From positions 1-64,000 of the forward strand of contig CAKSQO010000008.1 in assembly GCA_934486615.1 (NCBI GenBank): DNA of 64,000 nucleotides, in the 5' to 3' direction. The notes beneath the pieces were generated by a model. It searched no databases and was not told the DNA's origin. It saw only the letters and a program-made list of their open reading frames with translations. Origin of the DNA: an uncultured Eubacteriales bacterium (GTDB taxonomy: Bacteria; Bacillota; Clostridia; Oscillospirales; Acutalibacteraceae). The translations under genes were made by a program, and so were the position numbers. Positions 17,029-23,709 of this stretch are shown piece by piece (positions within the stretch are counted from its first letter, which is position 1; each line of letters begins with the position of its first letter).

Positions 17029-17409
17029 TCACAGCTTGAATAGGCCGCTTTCACTCAGCGCCGGCATAACGGTGACGAGCTTCATCAGCTTGACCGCCTT
17101 GTCGAGGCGCTCCCGGCGCGGCGGCGACAGATGCGGCCTCAGCGCGAGCAGCAGCTTGGTGCGGTCGTCTGAAGCGGTGGAATTGAACGCTTTTAACACG
17201 CGGAGCATAGACCCCATCTGCTCGGGCGAAACGGCTGACAGCATTTCGTTCAGGCCGTCGCTTTTCGACTCGTTCTGCGCATTTTTGTTTGCTGCTGCCG
17301 CCTGCTCAACCCCCTGCCCGCCGAGCAGATTGCCCGCCATCGCCTTGATAGTTTCCATACTTGCAGGGTCATCGAGTATGGCGGCGAGCTTGTCGGTGAT
17401 GTCGTTCAT
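17029..17409 (-). CDS. Clostridial small protein of unknown function (second of a trio)
   Basis: The 126-residue protein is predicted to be all helical: an N-terminal MNDITDKLAAILDDPASMETIKAMAGNLLGG, a Gln/Asn/Ala linker, then a Leu/Arg-rich domain with DRTKLLLALRPHLSPPRRERLDKAVKLMKL. It has no signal peptide and no catalytic motif that I can see. Its ATG overlaps the stop of the 80-residue gene (ATGA), and the third gene starts one base after its own stop. This tight coupling suggests the three products act together or in fixed ratio. Confidence 0.75.
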   Translation of the reverse strand: MNDITDKLAAILDDPASMETIKAMAGNLLGGQGVEQAAAANKNAQNESKSDGLNEMLSAVSPEQMGSMLRVLKAFNSTASDDRTKLLLALRPHLSPPRRERLDKAVKLMKLVTVMPALSESGLFKL

Positions 17410-17648
17410 TTTCCGCCAGACAGCTTTCTGATAAGCTCCTGCGCCTGCTCTGAGCGCAGCAGTTTTTCGGTCTCAGCCTTGTTTTGCAGCGCGTTTTTCA
17501 GCTTTTCGGCGTCGGCGGAATTGAGCGCAGAGAGCACCTTATTAATGTCCCCGCCCGAGACGGCCGAGCGCAGTGCCTCGCGGTTTGCACCTGTCTTTTT
17601 CGACGCAAGGTCGAGCAATTTATCGAGACTTTTATCGTTATTTTGCAT
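17406..17648 (-). CDS. Clostridial small protein of unknown function (first of a trio)
   Basis: The 80-residue, highly charged helical protein (MQNNDKSLDKLLDLASKKTG) contains an ALRSAVSGGDINKVLSALNSADAEKL stretch and ends in RKLSGGK. It shares the DLxKLL...LSGGK flavour with the N-terminus of the next gene. It overlaps that gene by 4 bases and diverges from the phosphodiesterase gene 45 bases away. There is no transmembrane segment. Its function is unknown to me. Confidence 0.75.
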   Translation of the reverse strand: MQNNDKSLDKLLDLASKKTGANREALRSAVSGGDINKVLSALNSADAEKLKNALQNKAETEKLLRSEQAQELIRKLSGGK

Positions 17649-17692
17649 TGAAACCGACTCCCTGTTGTGGTAATATTCTTAGTGGTGATAAT

Positions 17693-18184
17693 ATGCGAAT
17701 TTTGGTTATTTCAGACTCTCACGGCTCGCTTGCAAACCTTGAAAAGGTGCTTGATATGCACCCGGAGGCCGAGCACGTCATCTTCCTCGGCGACGGCGTT
17801 CGCGAAGCTGAGGAGGCAAGCTTCATCTATGACAATATGCAGTTTCACCTCGTCGCGGGCAACTGCGACTTCGGCTCAAGCTACCCATCGACCGCCGTTA
17901 CGGAGATTGCGGGCAAGAGAATACTCTACACCCACGGGCACACGATGAACGTCAAGTACGGCTACAATGCCGCCATAGAGCGCGCAAAGGCCGAGGGCGC
18001 GGACATTCTGCTGTTCGGCCACACGCACGAAGCGGCGGTGCGCTACTGCGACGGGCTATATTTGATGAACCCCGGCTCGGTATCGCGCCCGCGAGGGTCG
18101 TACTACGGCAGCTACGGCTACATCGACATAGTTGACGGCGGCGTTATGACCGCTGTGGTTGAATTAAAACCGCGTATCGACTGA
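17693..18184 (+). CDS. YfcE/MJ0936-family metallophosphoesterase
   Basis: This is a small calcineurin-like phosphodiesterase of 163 residues. The metal-binding motifs are in order: SDSHGS (about 7-12), GDGV (about 32), GNCD (about 57), HGHTMNVK (about 81) and FGHTHEA (about 107-113), followed by NPGSVSRPRG. These are all ligands of a di-metal site. The biological substrate is unclear; relatives hydrolyse model phosphodiesters. The start at 17693 is preferred because the longer frame would run through the divergent gene; AGTGGTGA serves as ribosome binding site. Confidence 0.9.
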   Translation: MRILVISDSHGSLANLEKVLDMHPEAEHVIFLGDGVREAEEASFIYDNMQFHLVAGNCDFGSSYPSTAVTEIAGKRILYTHGHTMNVKYGYNAAIERAKAEGADILLFGHTHEAAVRYCDGLYLMNPGSVSRPRGSYYGSYGYIDIVDGGVMTAVVELKPRID

Positions 18185-18254
18185 GCATCGTCCCAACTTA
18201 CGCCGTCTGCGTCCTCTATTCCAATATATGCCGGGGGCGGGCGAATAATTCACT

Positions 18255-18956
18255 TCAGCTGACATATTCAAAGTCGCGGCGCAGGCGGTCGATTATCCGC
18301 TTTTCAAGGCGCGAGATGTACGACTGCGATATTCCGAGCAGGTCGGCGACTTCCTTTTGCGTATGCTCCCTGAAGCCGCCGAGACCGAAGCGCATCTGCA
18401 TTATCATTTTTTCGCGCGGCTTTAGGTTGTCGACCAGTCCGCGCAGGGTCGAAACTTCGTCCTCTGTCTCAATGTTGCGGTTTATCACGTCAGGCTCGCT
18501 GCCGAGCACGTCGGACAGCAGCAGCTCGTTACCGTCCCAGTCGATGTTGAGCGGCTCGTCGATCGAGACCTCCGAGCGCAGTTGAGTCGACTTGCGCATA
18601 TACATCAGGATTTCATTTTCTATGCAGCGTGAGGCATAGGTCGCGAGCTTTATGTTTTTCTCCGGGCGAAATGTGTTGACGGCTTTAATCAATCCGATTG
18701 TTCCGATCGATACCAAGTCCTCGATGCCCGCCCCGGGCGCTTCAAATTTGCGCGCGATGTAGACAACAAGACGCAGATTGTGCGTTATCAGCGTTTCTCG
18801 CACGCTTATATCGCCCGCCGCGTAGCGCTCGAGCAGCGCGTTTTCCTCCGCTTTTTTCAGAGGGGGCGGCAACACGTCGGGGCCGTTGATGTAGTAAACG
18901 CCGCCGCAAAGTCGGCTTATAAGCCGCCGAGTGGCTTCTTTCAGCCGGTTAAACAC
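18255..18956 (-). CDS. sigE: Sporulation sigma factor SigE
   Basis: This is the RNA polymerase sigma factor of the mother cell early in sporulation. The 233-residue protein has region 2 (LITHNLRLVVYIARKFEAPGAGIEDLVSIGTIGLIKAVNTF, then YASRCIENEILMYMR) and region 4 (KEVADLLGISQSYISRLEKRI). The N-terminal pro-sequence, about 25 residues, is what the SpoIIGA protease would remove. It starts with GTG, with GAGAGG just upstream lying in the end of spoIIGA. The spoIIGA gene directly upstream fixes the identity as SigE rather than SigF, SigG or SigK. Confidence 0.93.
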   Translation of the reverse strand: MFNRLKEATRRLISRLCGGVYYINGPDVLPPPLKKAEENALLERYAAGDISVRETLITHNLRLVVYIARKFEAPGAGIEDLVSIGTIGLIKAVNTFRPEKNIKLATYASRCIENEILMYMRKSTQLRSEVSIDEPLNIDWDGNELLLSDVLGSEPDVINRNIETEDEVSTLRGLVDNLKPREKMIMQMRFGLGGFREHTQKEVADLLGISQSYISRLEKRIIDRLRRDFEYVS

Positions 18957-18958
18957 TC

Positions 18959-19807
18959 TTACCTCTCCCCTTTTTCATCGTAAATATCGGGCAAAATTGC
19001 CGAGTATCCGCTTTTGAGCGGGCTTGGCGACACTGCAACAAGGACGCGGCTGTATGCCGCGCTTTTTTTATCGCCGACGGTCATGGTATCGACCCGAAAC
19101 GTCGGCAAAACGCCCGAGCCGCCTACGGCCGAATACGGTATCAGCCTGAATCCGTTTAAGCGGTGGCTGTCGGCGCTCATCAGCTGCGCAGCCGTCATAC
19201 CCGTCAGCGCGAAAGCAGTCGCCGAGTCGATGACCGAGACTTCGTCGCCGCTTATCGGGTCCTTCAGCAGATTGCCCGAGTCGATAAGCGCCGTGACCGA
19301 GACGGCCGACGAGCCGTAAGCAAGGCTTATCCGGGCTTGGCTTTCGCTCGGGGCGCTGCGCGGCAGCAGCCTTTTCAGTATGCCGAGCAGGACGTATACC
19401 GCGGTCGTCGCGCCGATAAGCAGCAGCGGCGACACATCGAAGTACACGCTCGAATTACGCACCGTCGCCTTGTCGAAGCCCGTCAGCGCTATCAGCGCCG
19501 CCGATCCGCCCGCGACGACGTAGGTAAAAACTATGTAATACGCACACAGCTTAAAATACATCGCCGCGTGCCGTCTGCCGAAGCCGACGAACACCGTCGA
19601 CATCACGCAAGCAGCCTTTGTAAGCAGGGTCAGCGGCAGGCTCATCGGAGGCAGCAGAACAGTCAGTGAAAACAGTGCCGACCACAACGCCGCTCCGACT
19701 CTGCGGGCAAACTTTATGTGAATACCGCTCAATTTCTCACACAGCAAAATCAGCAGATAGTCGATGTAGAAATTGAGCAGCAGCAGCACGTCGATATAAA
19801 CAGTCAT
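18959..19807 (-). CDS. spoIIGA: Sigma-E processing peptidase SpoIIGA
   Basis: SpoIIGA is the membrane-embedded aspartic protease that cleaves pro-SigE. The N-terminal half contains about five membrane helices, beginning VYIDVLLLLNFYIDYLLILL. The C-terminal cytoplasmic domain carries the catalytic motif ALIDSGNLLKDPISG with Asp176, plus the RLIPYSAVGGSG strand. At 282 residues it is close to the usual length. The start at 19807 is preferred; an in-frame start at 19861 would add 18 residues before the conserved VYIDV. It immediately precedes sigE, the classic order. Confidence 0.93.
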   Translation of the reverse strand: MTVYIDVLLLLNFYIDYLLILLCEKLSGIHIKFARRVGAALWSALFSLTVLLPPMSLPLTLLTKAACVMSTVFVGFGRRHAAMYFKLCAYYIVFTYVVAGGSAALIALTGFDKATVRNSSVYFDVSPLLLIGATTAVYVLLGILKRLLPRSAPSESQARISLAYGSSAVSVTALIDSGNLLKDPISGDEVSVIDSATAFALTGMTAAQLMSADSHRLNGFRLIPYSAVGGSGVLPTFRVDTMTVGDKKSAAYSRVLVAVSPSPLKSGYSAILPDIYDEKGER

Positions 19808-19901
19808 CGTCCTTACCCCCGATGGAGATTGTAGCATACCCAACCCTGCGCATTTTGTCAAAACCGATGCGCGCTTTATTTTTTTATTTGCAAGCGCGAA
19901 A

Positions 19902-19928
19902 AAGCCGTCGGATCATGTCCGACGGCTT
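19902..19928 (-). terminator. Terminator-like hairpin between gap and spoIIGA
   Basis: On the minus strand AAGCCGTCGGA and its complement form an 11-bp stem with a 5-base loop, followed by TTTT. It lies just downstream of the first gap terminator, giving a tandem arrangement. Confidence 0.8.
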
Positions 19929-19955
19929 GGGGCTTTAGAAATATAAAAGCGACAA

Positions 19956-19990
19956 AAAACGGAGGCGCTCAGGATAAGCGTCTCCGTTTT
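19956..19990 (-). terminator. Intrinsic terminator of gap
   Basis: On the minus strand AAAACGGAGACGC pairs with GCGCCTCCGTTTT (one mismatch), followed by TT. It ends 22 bases before the gap stop codon region on the plus-strand scale. Confidence 0.85.
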
Positions 19991-20011
19991 AATTAGGCTT
20001 GGAGAGAAGAA

Positions 20012-21031
20012 TTACATCTCAGCGAAGAACTTAATGGTTCTGACCATCTGGCTGGTGTAAGAGTTCTCGTTGTCGTACCACGAAACGACCTGAACCTGAT
20101 AGGTGTCGTCGTCGATCTTGGTAACCATGGTCTGGGTAGCATCAAAGAGAGAACCGAATCTGATACCGATGATGTCGGAAGAAACGAGCTGCTCCTCGGT
20201 GTAGCCGAAGGACTCGGAAGAAGCGGCCTTCATAGCTGCGTTGATGCCTTCCTTAGTGATATCCTTGCCCTTGACAACGGCAACAAGGATAGTGGTGGAA
20301 CCGGTCGGAACCGGAACACGCTGAGCCGAGCCGATGAGCTTACCGTTGAGCTCAGGGATAACAAGGCCGATAGCCTTAGCAGCGCCCGTAGAGTTCGGAA
20401 CGATGTTGACAGCGGCAGCGCGGGCACGACGGAGGTCACCCTTGCGGTGCGGGCCGTCGAGGACCATCTGATCGCCGGTGAAAGCGTGAACGGTGGTCAT
20501 GATACCGCTCTGGATCGGAGCGTAGTCGTTAAGAGCCTTAGCCATAGGAGCAAGGCAGTTGGTGGTGCAGGAAGCAGCAGAGATGATCTTATCTTCCTTG
20601 GTAAGGGTGTTCTCGTTTACGCTGTATACGATGGTCGGCAGATCATTACCGGCAGGAGCGGAAATAACAACCTTCTTAGCGCCTGCGTCAATGTGAGCCT
20701 GAGACTTCGCCTTGGAAGTGTAGAAACCGGTGCACTCGAGGACAACGTCAACACCGAGCTCGCCCCACGGAAGATCGGCAGCGTTCTTTTCGGCATAGAT
20801 CTTGATGGTCTTGCCGTCGACGGTGATGGTGCCTGCCTCGTCATCAGCGGAAACAGTATCGCACAGAGCGTATCTGCCCTGAGCAGAGTCATACTTCAGA
20901 AGATGAGCAAGCATGGTGGGGTTGGTCAGGTCGTTGATAGCGACAACCTCGTAACCCTCAGCGCCGAACATCTGTCTGAACGCGAGACGGCCGATACGGC
21001 CAAATCCATTGATAGCAACTTTTACAGCCAT
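20012..21031 (-). CDS. gap: Glyceraldehyde-3-phosphate dehydrogenase
   Basis: This is the glycolytic NAD-dependent enzyme. The 339 residues show the N-terminal INGFGRIGRLAFRQM nucleotide-binding motif, the active-site SCTTNCLAP with nucleophilic Cys (about 152), HAFTGDQ and the C-terminal WYDNENSYTSQM. Codon use is strongly biased, typical of a highly expressed gene. It is monocistronic: its own promoter is at 21064-21092 and two terminators follow. There is no CggR-type regulator gene next to it. Confidence 0.97.
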   Translation of the reverse strand: MAVKVAINGFGRIGRLAFRQMFGAEGYEVVAINDLTNPTMLAHLLKYDSAQGRYALCDTVSADDEAGTITVDGKTIKIYAEKNAADLPWGELGVDVVLECTGFYTSKAKSQAHIDAGAKKVVISAPAGNDLPTIVYSVNENTLTKEDKIISAASCTTNCLAPMAKALNDYAPIQSGIMTTVHAFTGDQMVLDGPHRKGDLRRARAAAVNIVPNSTGAAKAIGLVIPELNGKLIGSAQRVPVPTGSTTILVAVVKGKDITKEGINAAMKAASSESFGYTEEQLVSSDIIGIRFGSLFDATQTMVTKIDDDTYQVQVVSWYDNENSYTSQMVRTIKFFAEM

Positions 21032-21063
21032 TGAATTTTACCTCCATAAAAAAGTATATACAT

Positions 21064-21141
21064 ATTTTAACCCAACAGGATTGGATTTGCAAGGAAATTG
21101 TTACATTTTTAACCCGATTTTTCACTTTTAGTGATAGTGAA
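21064..21141 (-). promoter_or_regulatory. gap promoter with an upstream inverted repeat
   Basis: On the minus strand, TTGCAA, 17 bases and TAAAAT (21064-21092) precede gap. About 30 bases upstream, TTCACT and AGTGAA (21121-21141) form an inverted repeat spaced by 9 bases, a possible regulator site. No cognate regulator is evident. Confidence 0.6.
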
Positions 21142-21187
21142 CAAAATTATGTATCGCTTACTCACCCTTTGGTTCAAAAGTTATAAA

Positions 21188-21775
21188 CTACTTCAACTCA
21201 TAAGCCTTGGCATATTCGACGATGAGGTTCGCTGCGGTCTCAACTCCGACGTCGCTGTTGAGCGTCAGGTGATAGTTGCGCGTATCTCCCCACTTTTTGT
21301 TGGAAGTGAAGTTGTAGAACGCACTTCTCTCGCGGTCGGTCTTGTCGATATAGCGCTTGGTATCGCTGACTTTAAGCCCGTATTCGCCTTCGACGCGTCT
21401 GATGCGCGACTCGATCGGAGCGTAGACGAACACGCGAATGCTCTTGCCCTTGTCGACGATGCTGTCGGCGGCGCGGCCGACGATGACGCACGGCCCCTTT
21501 TCGGCAAGCTCGCGAATTACGTTTGCCTCGGCGATAGCGGCCTGGTCGAACACATTCGGAATCGCGCTGTGCATATAAAGACTGTAGATGAGACTTGAGT
21601 GTGTTCTCTCCTCATTAGCCTTGATGAAGTCCTCGGCGAAGCCCGACTTCTGAGCCGTCAGCGCGATTATCTCCTTGTCATAGAACGGTACACCGAGCCT
21701 TTCTGCGACAAGCTCACCGATTTTACGGCCGCCCGAGCCATACTCGCGAGCGATGGTGATAACTGCGTTTTTCAT
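21188..21775 (-). CDS. Cytidylate kinase-like protein (AAA_26 family)
   Basis: The protein of 195 residues starts ITIAREYGSGGRKIGELVAERLGVPFYDKEI, the pattern of the clostridial cytidylate-kinase-like family: a P-loop variant GSGGRKIG instead of the classic GxxGxGK(S/T). IVGRAADSIV and the lid-like DKTDRERSAFYNFTSNKKWGDTRNYHLTLNSD follow. Nucleotide or small-molecule kinase activity is likely, but true CMP kinase (Cmk) activity is not assured. The start at 21775 follows GGGGGAG; a frame extending to 22153 overlaps lysA and is rejected. It is probably the last gene of lon-ysxC-lysA. Confidence 0.85.
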   Translation of the reverse strand: MKNAVITIAREYGSGGRKIGELVAERLGVPFYDKEIIALTAQKSGFAEDFIKANEERTHSSLIYSLYMHSAIPNVFDQAAIAEANVIRELAEKGPCVIVGRAADSIVDKGKSIRVFVYAPIESRIRRVEGEYGLKVSDTKRYIDKTDRERSAFYNFTSNKKWGDTRNYHLTLNSDVGVETAANLIVEYAKAYELK

Positions 21776-21809
21776 ATGTGCTCCCCCTTTATATTTTCCG
21801 TCTGCGGCG

Positions 21810-23108
21810 TCAAACGTCGAGGCGGATAAGATCCTCATAAGTCTCGCGGCGGATAATTGTGCGATCAACTCCGTCCTTGACCATAACGACGGGCAGACGC
21901 GGGATTCGATTATAGTTGCTCGCCATCGAATAATTGTAAGCGCCCGTGGCGGTGACGGCCATAATATCGCCGACCTCGACAGGCTGAGTAAGCGCGTTCT
22001 CCTGAATGAGATCGCCGCTTTCGCAGCATTTGCCCGCAAGGGTGATAGTCTCGGTCTTGGGCAGGTCAGCCTTATTGGCGACGATGAGATCGTACTTCGA
22101 GCTATAGAGGATATAGCGCGGGTTGTCACCCATTCCGCCGTCGATAGATACATACGTCCTGATGTTCGGTATATGCTTGACGGCGCCGACGGTATAGAGC
22201 GTGATGCCTGCAGGGCCGACGATGGAGCGGCCCGGCTCGATCATAATCTTGGGCATAGCAACGCCGTGAGCCTTGCAGGCGGCCTTAACGGCGGCGGAAG
22301 CGGAGTCAATAAACTCGGTATAAGCGCGGGGTTTGTCCTCGTCGGTATAGCGAATGCCGAAGCCGCCGCCGAGGTCGAGCTCGCAGATTTTAACGCCGCA
22401 CTCCTTTTCAGCCAGGGCAATAAACCCGATCATAACGTCGGCGGCAGCTGTAAACGGCTCAAGCTCGAATATCTGCGAGCCGATATGGCAGTGGAAGCCG
22501 ACGAGGTCGATGTTGCCGTAGGAAACGGCCTTCTTAACTGCGTCGAGTGCCTCGCCCGTTTCGAGGGCAAAGCCGAACTTGGAGTCGATCTGACCCGTGC
22601 GGATAAAGCTGTGGGTGTGGGCGTCGATGCCCGGTTTTATGCGCATATAGATGCTCGCGCGCTTATTCATCGAGACGCACAGGGAATTAAGCAGCTCGAG
22701 CTCCGAAATATTGTCGACGATTATTCTGCCGACGCCGCTGTCCAAAGCAAGCTCCAGCTCCTCTCTGCTCTTGTTATTGCCGTGGAAAAACACTCTCTCC
22801 ATCGGGAAGCCTGCGGCACGCGCGGTGTAAATCTCGCCGCCGGAGACGACGTCGAGTCCGCACTTTTCGTCGTCAATTATTCGGCACATTTCCTTGCAGC
22901 AGAACGCTTTGCTTGCATAAATGCACAGGCCGTTGCCGTCGTAATACTTTTCAATCGCGTCACGGAAGTCCGCGCAGTTTTGACGGATAACATTTTCGTC
23001 CATAACGTACAGCGGCGAGCCGTGCTTTTTGACAAGCTCGACCGTGTCAAGCCCGCCGATGGTCAGATGACCCTTTTCATTTACAGAGAGTGTGCTGAGT
23101 GTTGCCAT
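21810..23108 (-). CDS. lysA: Diaminopimelate decarboxylase
   Basis: LysA makes L-lysine from meso-diaminopimelate, the last step of the pathway whose early genes are at 8-11 kb. The 432-residue PLP enzyme has the cofactor Lys67 in YASKAFCC, the HCHIGSQI loop, the DLGGGFGIRY phosphate-binding segment, EPGRSIVGPAG and CCESGDL near the C-terminus. It starts one base after the ysxC stop region and is not preceded by its own L box, so lysine control here would differ from that of asd-dapA-dapB. Confidence 0.96.
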   Translation of the reverse strand: MATLSTLSVNEKGHLTIGGLDTVELVKKHGSPLYVMDENVIRQNCADFRDAIEKYYDGNGLCIYASKAFCCKEMCRIIDDEKCGLDVVSGGEIYTARAAGFPMERVFFHGNNKSREELELALDSGVGRIIVDNISELELLNSLCVSMNKRASIYMRIKPGIDAHTHSFIRTGQIDSKFGFALETGEALDAVKKAVSYGNIDLVGFHCHIGSQIFELEPFTAAADVMIGFIALAEKECGVKICELDLGGGFGIRYTDEDKPRAYTEFIDSASAAVKAACKAHGVAMPKIMIEPGRSIVGPAGITLYTVGAVKHIPNIRTYVSIDGGMGDNPRYILYSSKYDLIVANKADLPKTETITLAGKCCESGDLIQENALTQPVEVGDIMAVTATGAYNYSMASNYNRIPRLPVVMVKDGVDRTIIRRETYEDLIRLDV

Positions 23109-23109
23109 T

Positions 23110-23697
23110 TCAGTCTCCTTTTAGTGCCTGTTCGATGTGAAACCGAACCGTGTCAATGCCTTCGTTCTTTGTCGCCGAAAACGGCAGCGCGACCCAGCCC
23201 TCCATAAAATCGAGCTCGCTTTCGAGCGCTTTAAGGCGCTCTTGCTGCCGGGTCTTATTCAGCTTATCGCTTTTGGTCAGAACTATGATAAACGGAAAAC
23301 CGTTATCGACTAAAAATTCGAGCATCATTATGTCGTCAGCGCTCGGCTTGTGGCGCATATCAATCAGCTGAACGACAAGGCGAATGTCGCGCCCGGAGCT
23401 GAAGTAGCTCTCCATAAGCTCCGACCAGCGGCGCTTTTCGCTGTTGTTGACCTTTGCAAAGCCGTAGCCCGGCAGGTCGACAAAGCGCACGCCGTCGACG
23501 GAGAAAAAGTTGATGGTCGAAGTCTTGCCGGGCGTGCTGCTGACGCGCGCCATCTGCTTGCGGTTAAAAATTTTGTTGAGCAGGGTCGACTTGCCGACAT
23601 TGGAGCGGCCGCTGAAAACGATTTCCGGGCGGTCGGACGCTGGCAGCTGCTTTGAAACTCCGAATGCCGCTTCAAAAACGGCGTTGTTATAGTTCAT
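23110..23697 (-). CDS. ysxC: Ribosome biogenesis GTPase YsxC/EngB
   Basis: An essential GTPase in many Firmicutes, needed for 50S subunit assembly. In 195 residues, G1 is GRSNVGKST (about 30-38), the switch region holds SSTPGKTSTINF, G3 is DLPGYG, G4 is TKSD and G5 is PFSATKN. The N-terminal PASDRPEIVFSGRSN is typical. It lies between lon and lysA with 2- and 13-base gaps, the common lon-ysxC order of Firmicutes. Confidence 0.96.
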   Translation of the reverse strand: MNYNNAVFEAAFGVSKQLPASDRPEIVFSGRSNVGKSTLLNKIFNRKQMARVSSTPGKTSTINFFSVDGVRFVDLPGYGFAKVNNSEKRRWSELMESYFSSGRDIRLVVQLIDMRHKPSADDIMMLEFLVDNGFPFIIVLTKSDKLNKTRQQERLKALESELDFMEGWVALPFSATKNEGIDTVRFHIEQALKGD

Positions 23698-23709
23698 TGT
23701 CTGCTCCTT

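Noticed and set aside
22000..22153. N-terminal extension of the cytidylate-kinase-like gene
   Set aside because: It would overlap lysA extensively; the ATG at 21775 has a strong GGGGGAG site and starts exactly at the conserved domain.
21753..23207. Very long open frame (484 codons) on the plus strand opposite lysA
   Set aside because: It is the antisense shadow of lysA in G+C-rich sequence. It has no ribosome binding site and no recognisable domains, and lysA shows clear motifs.
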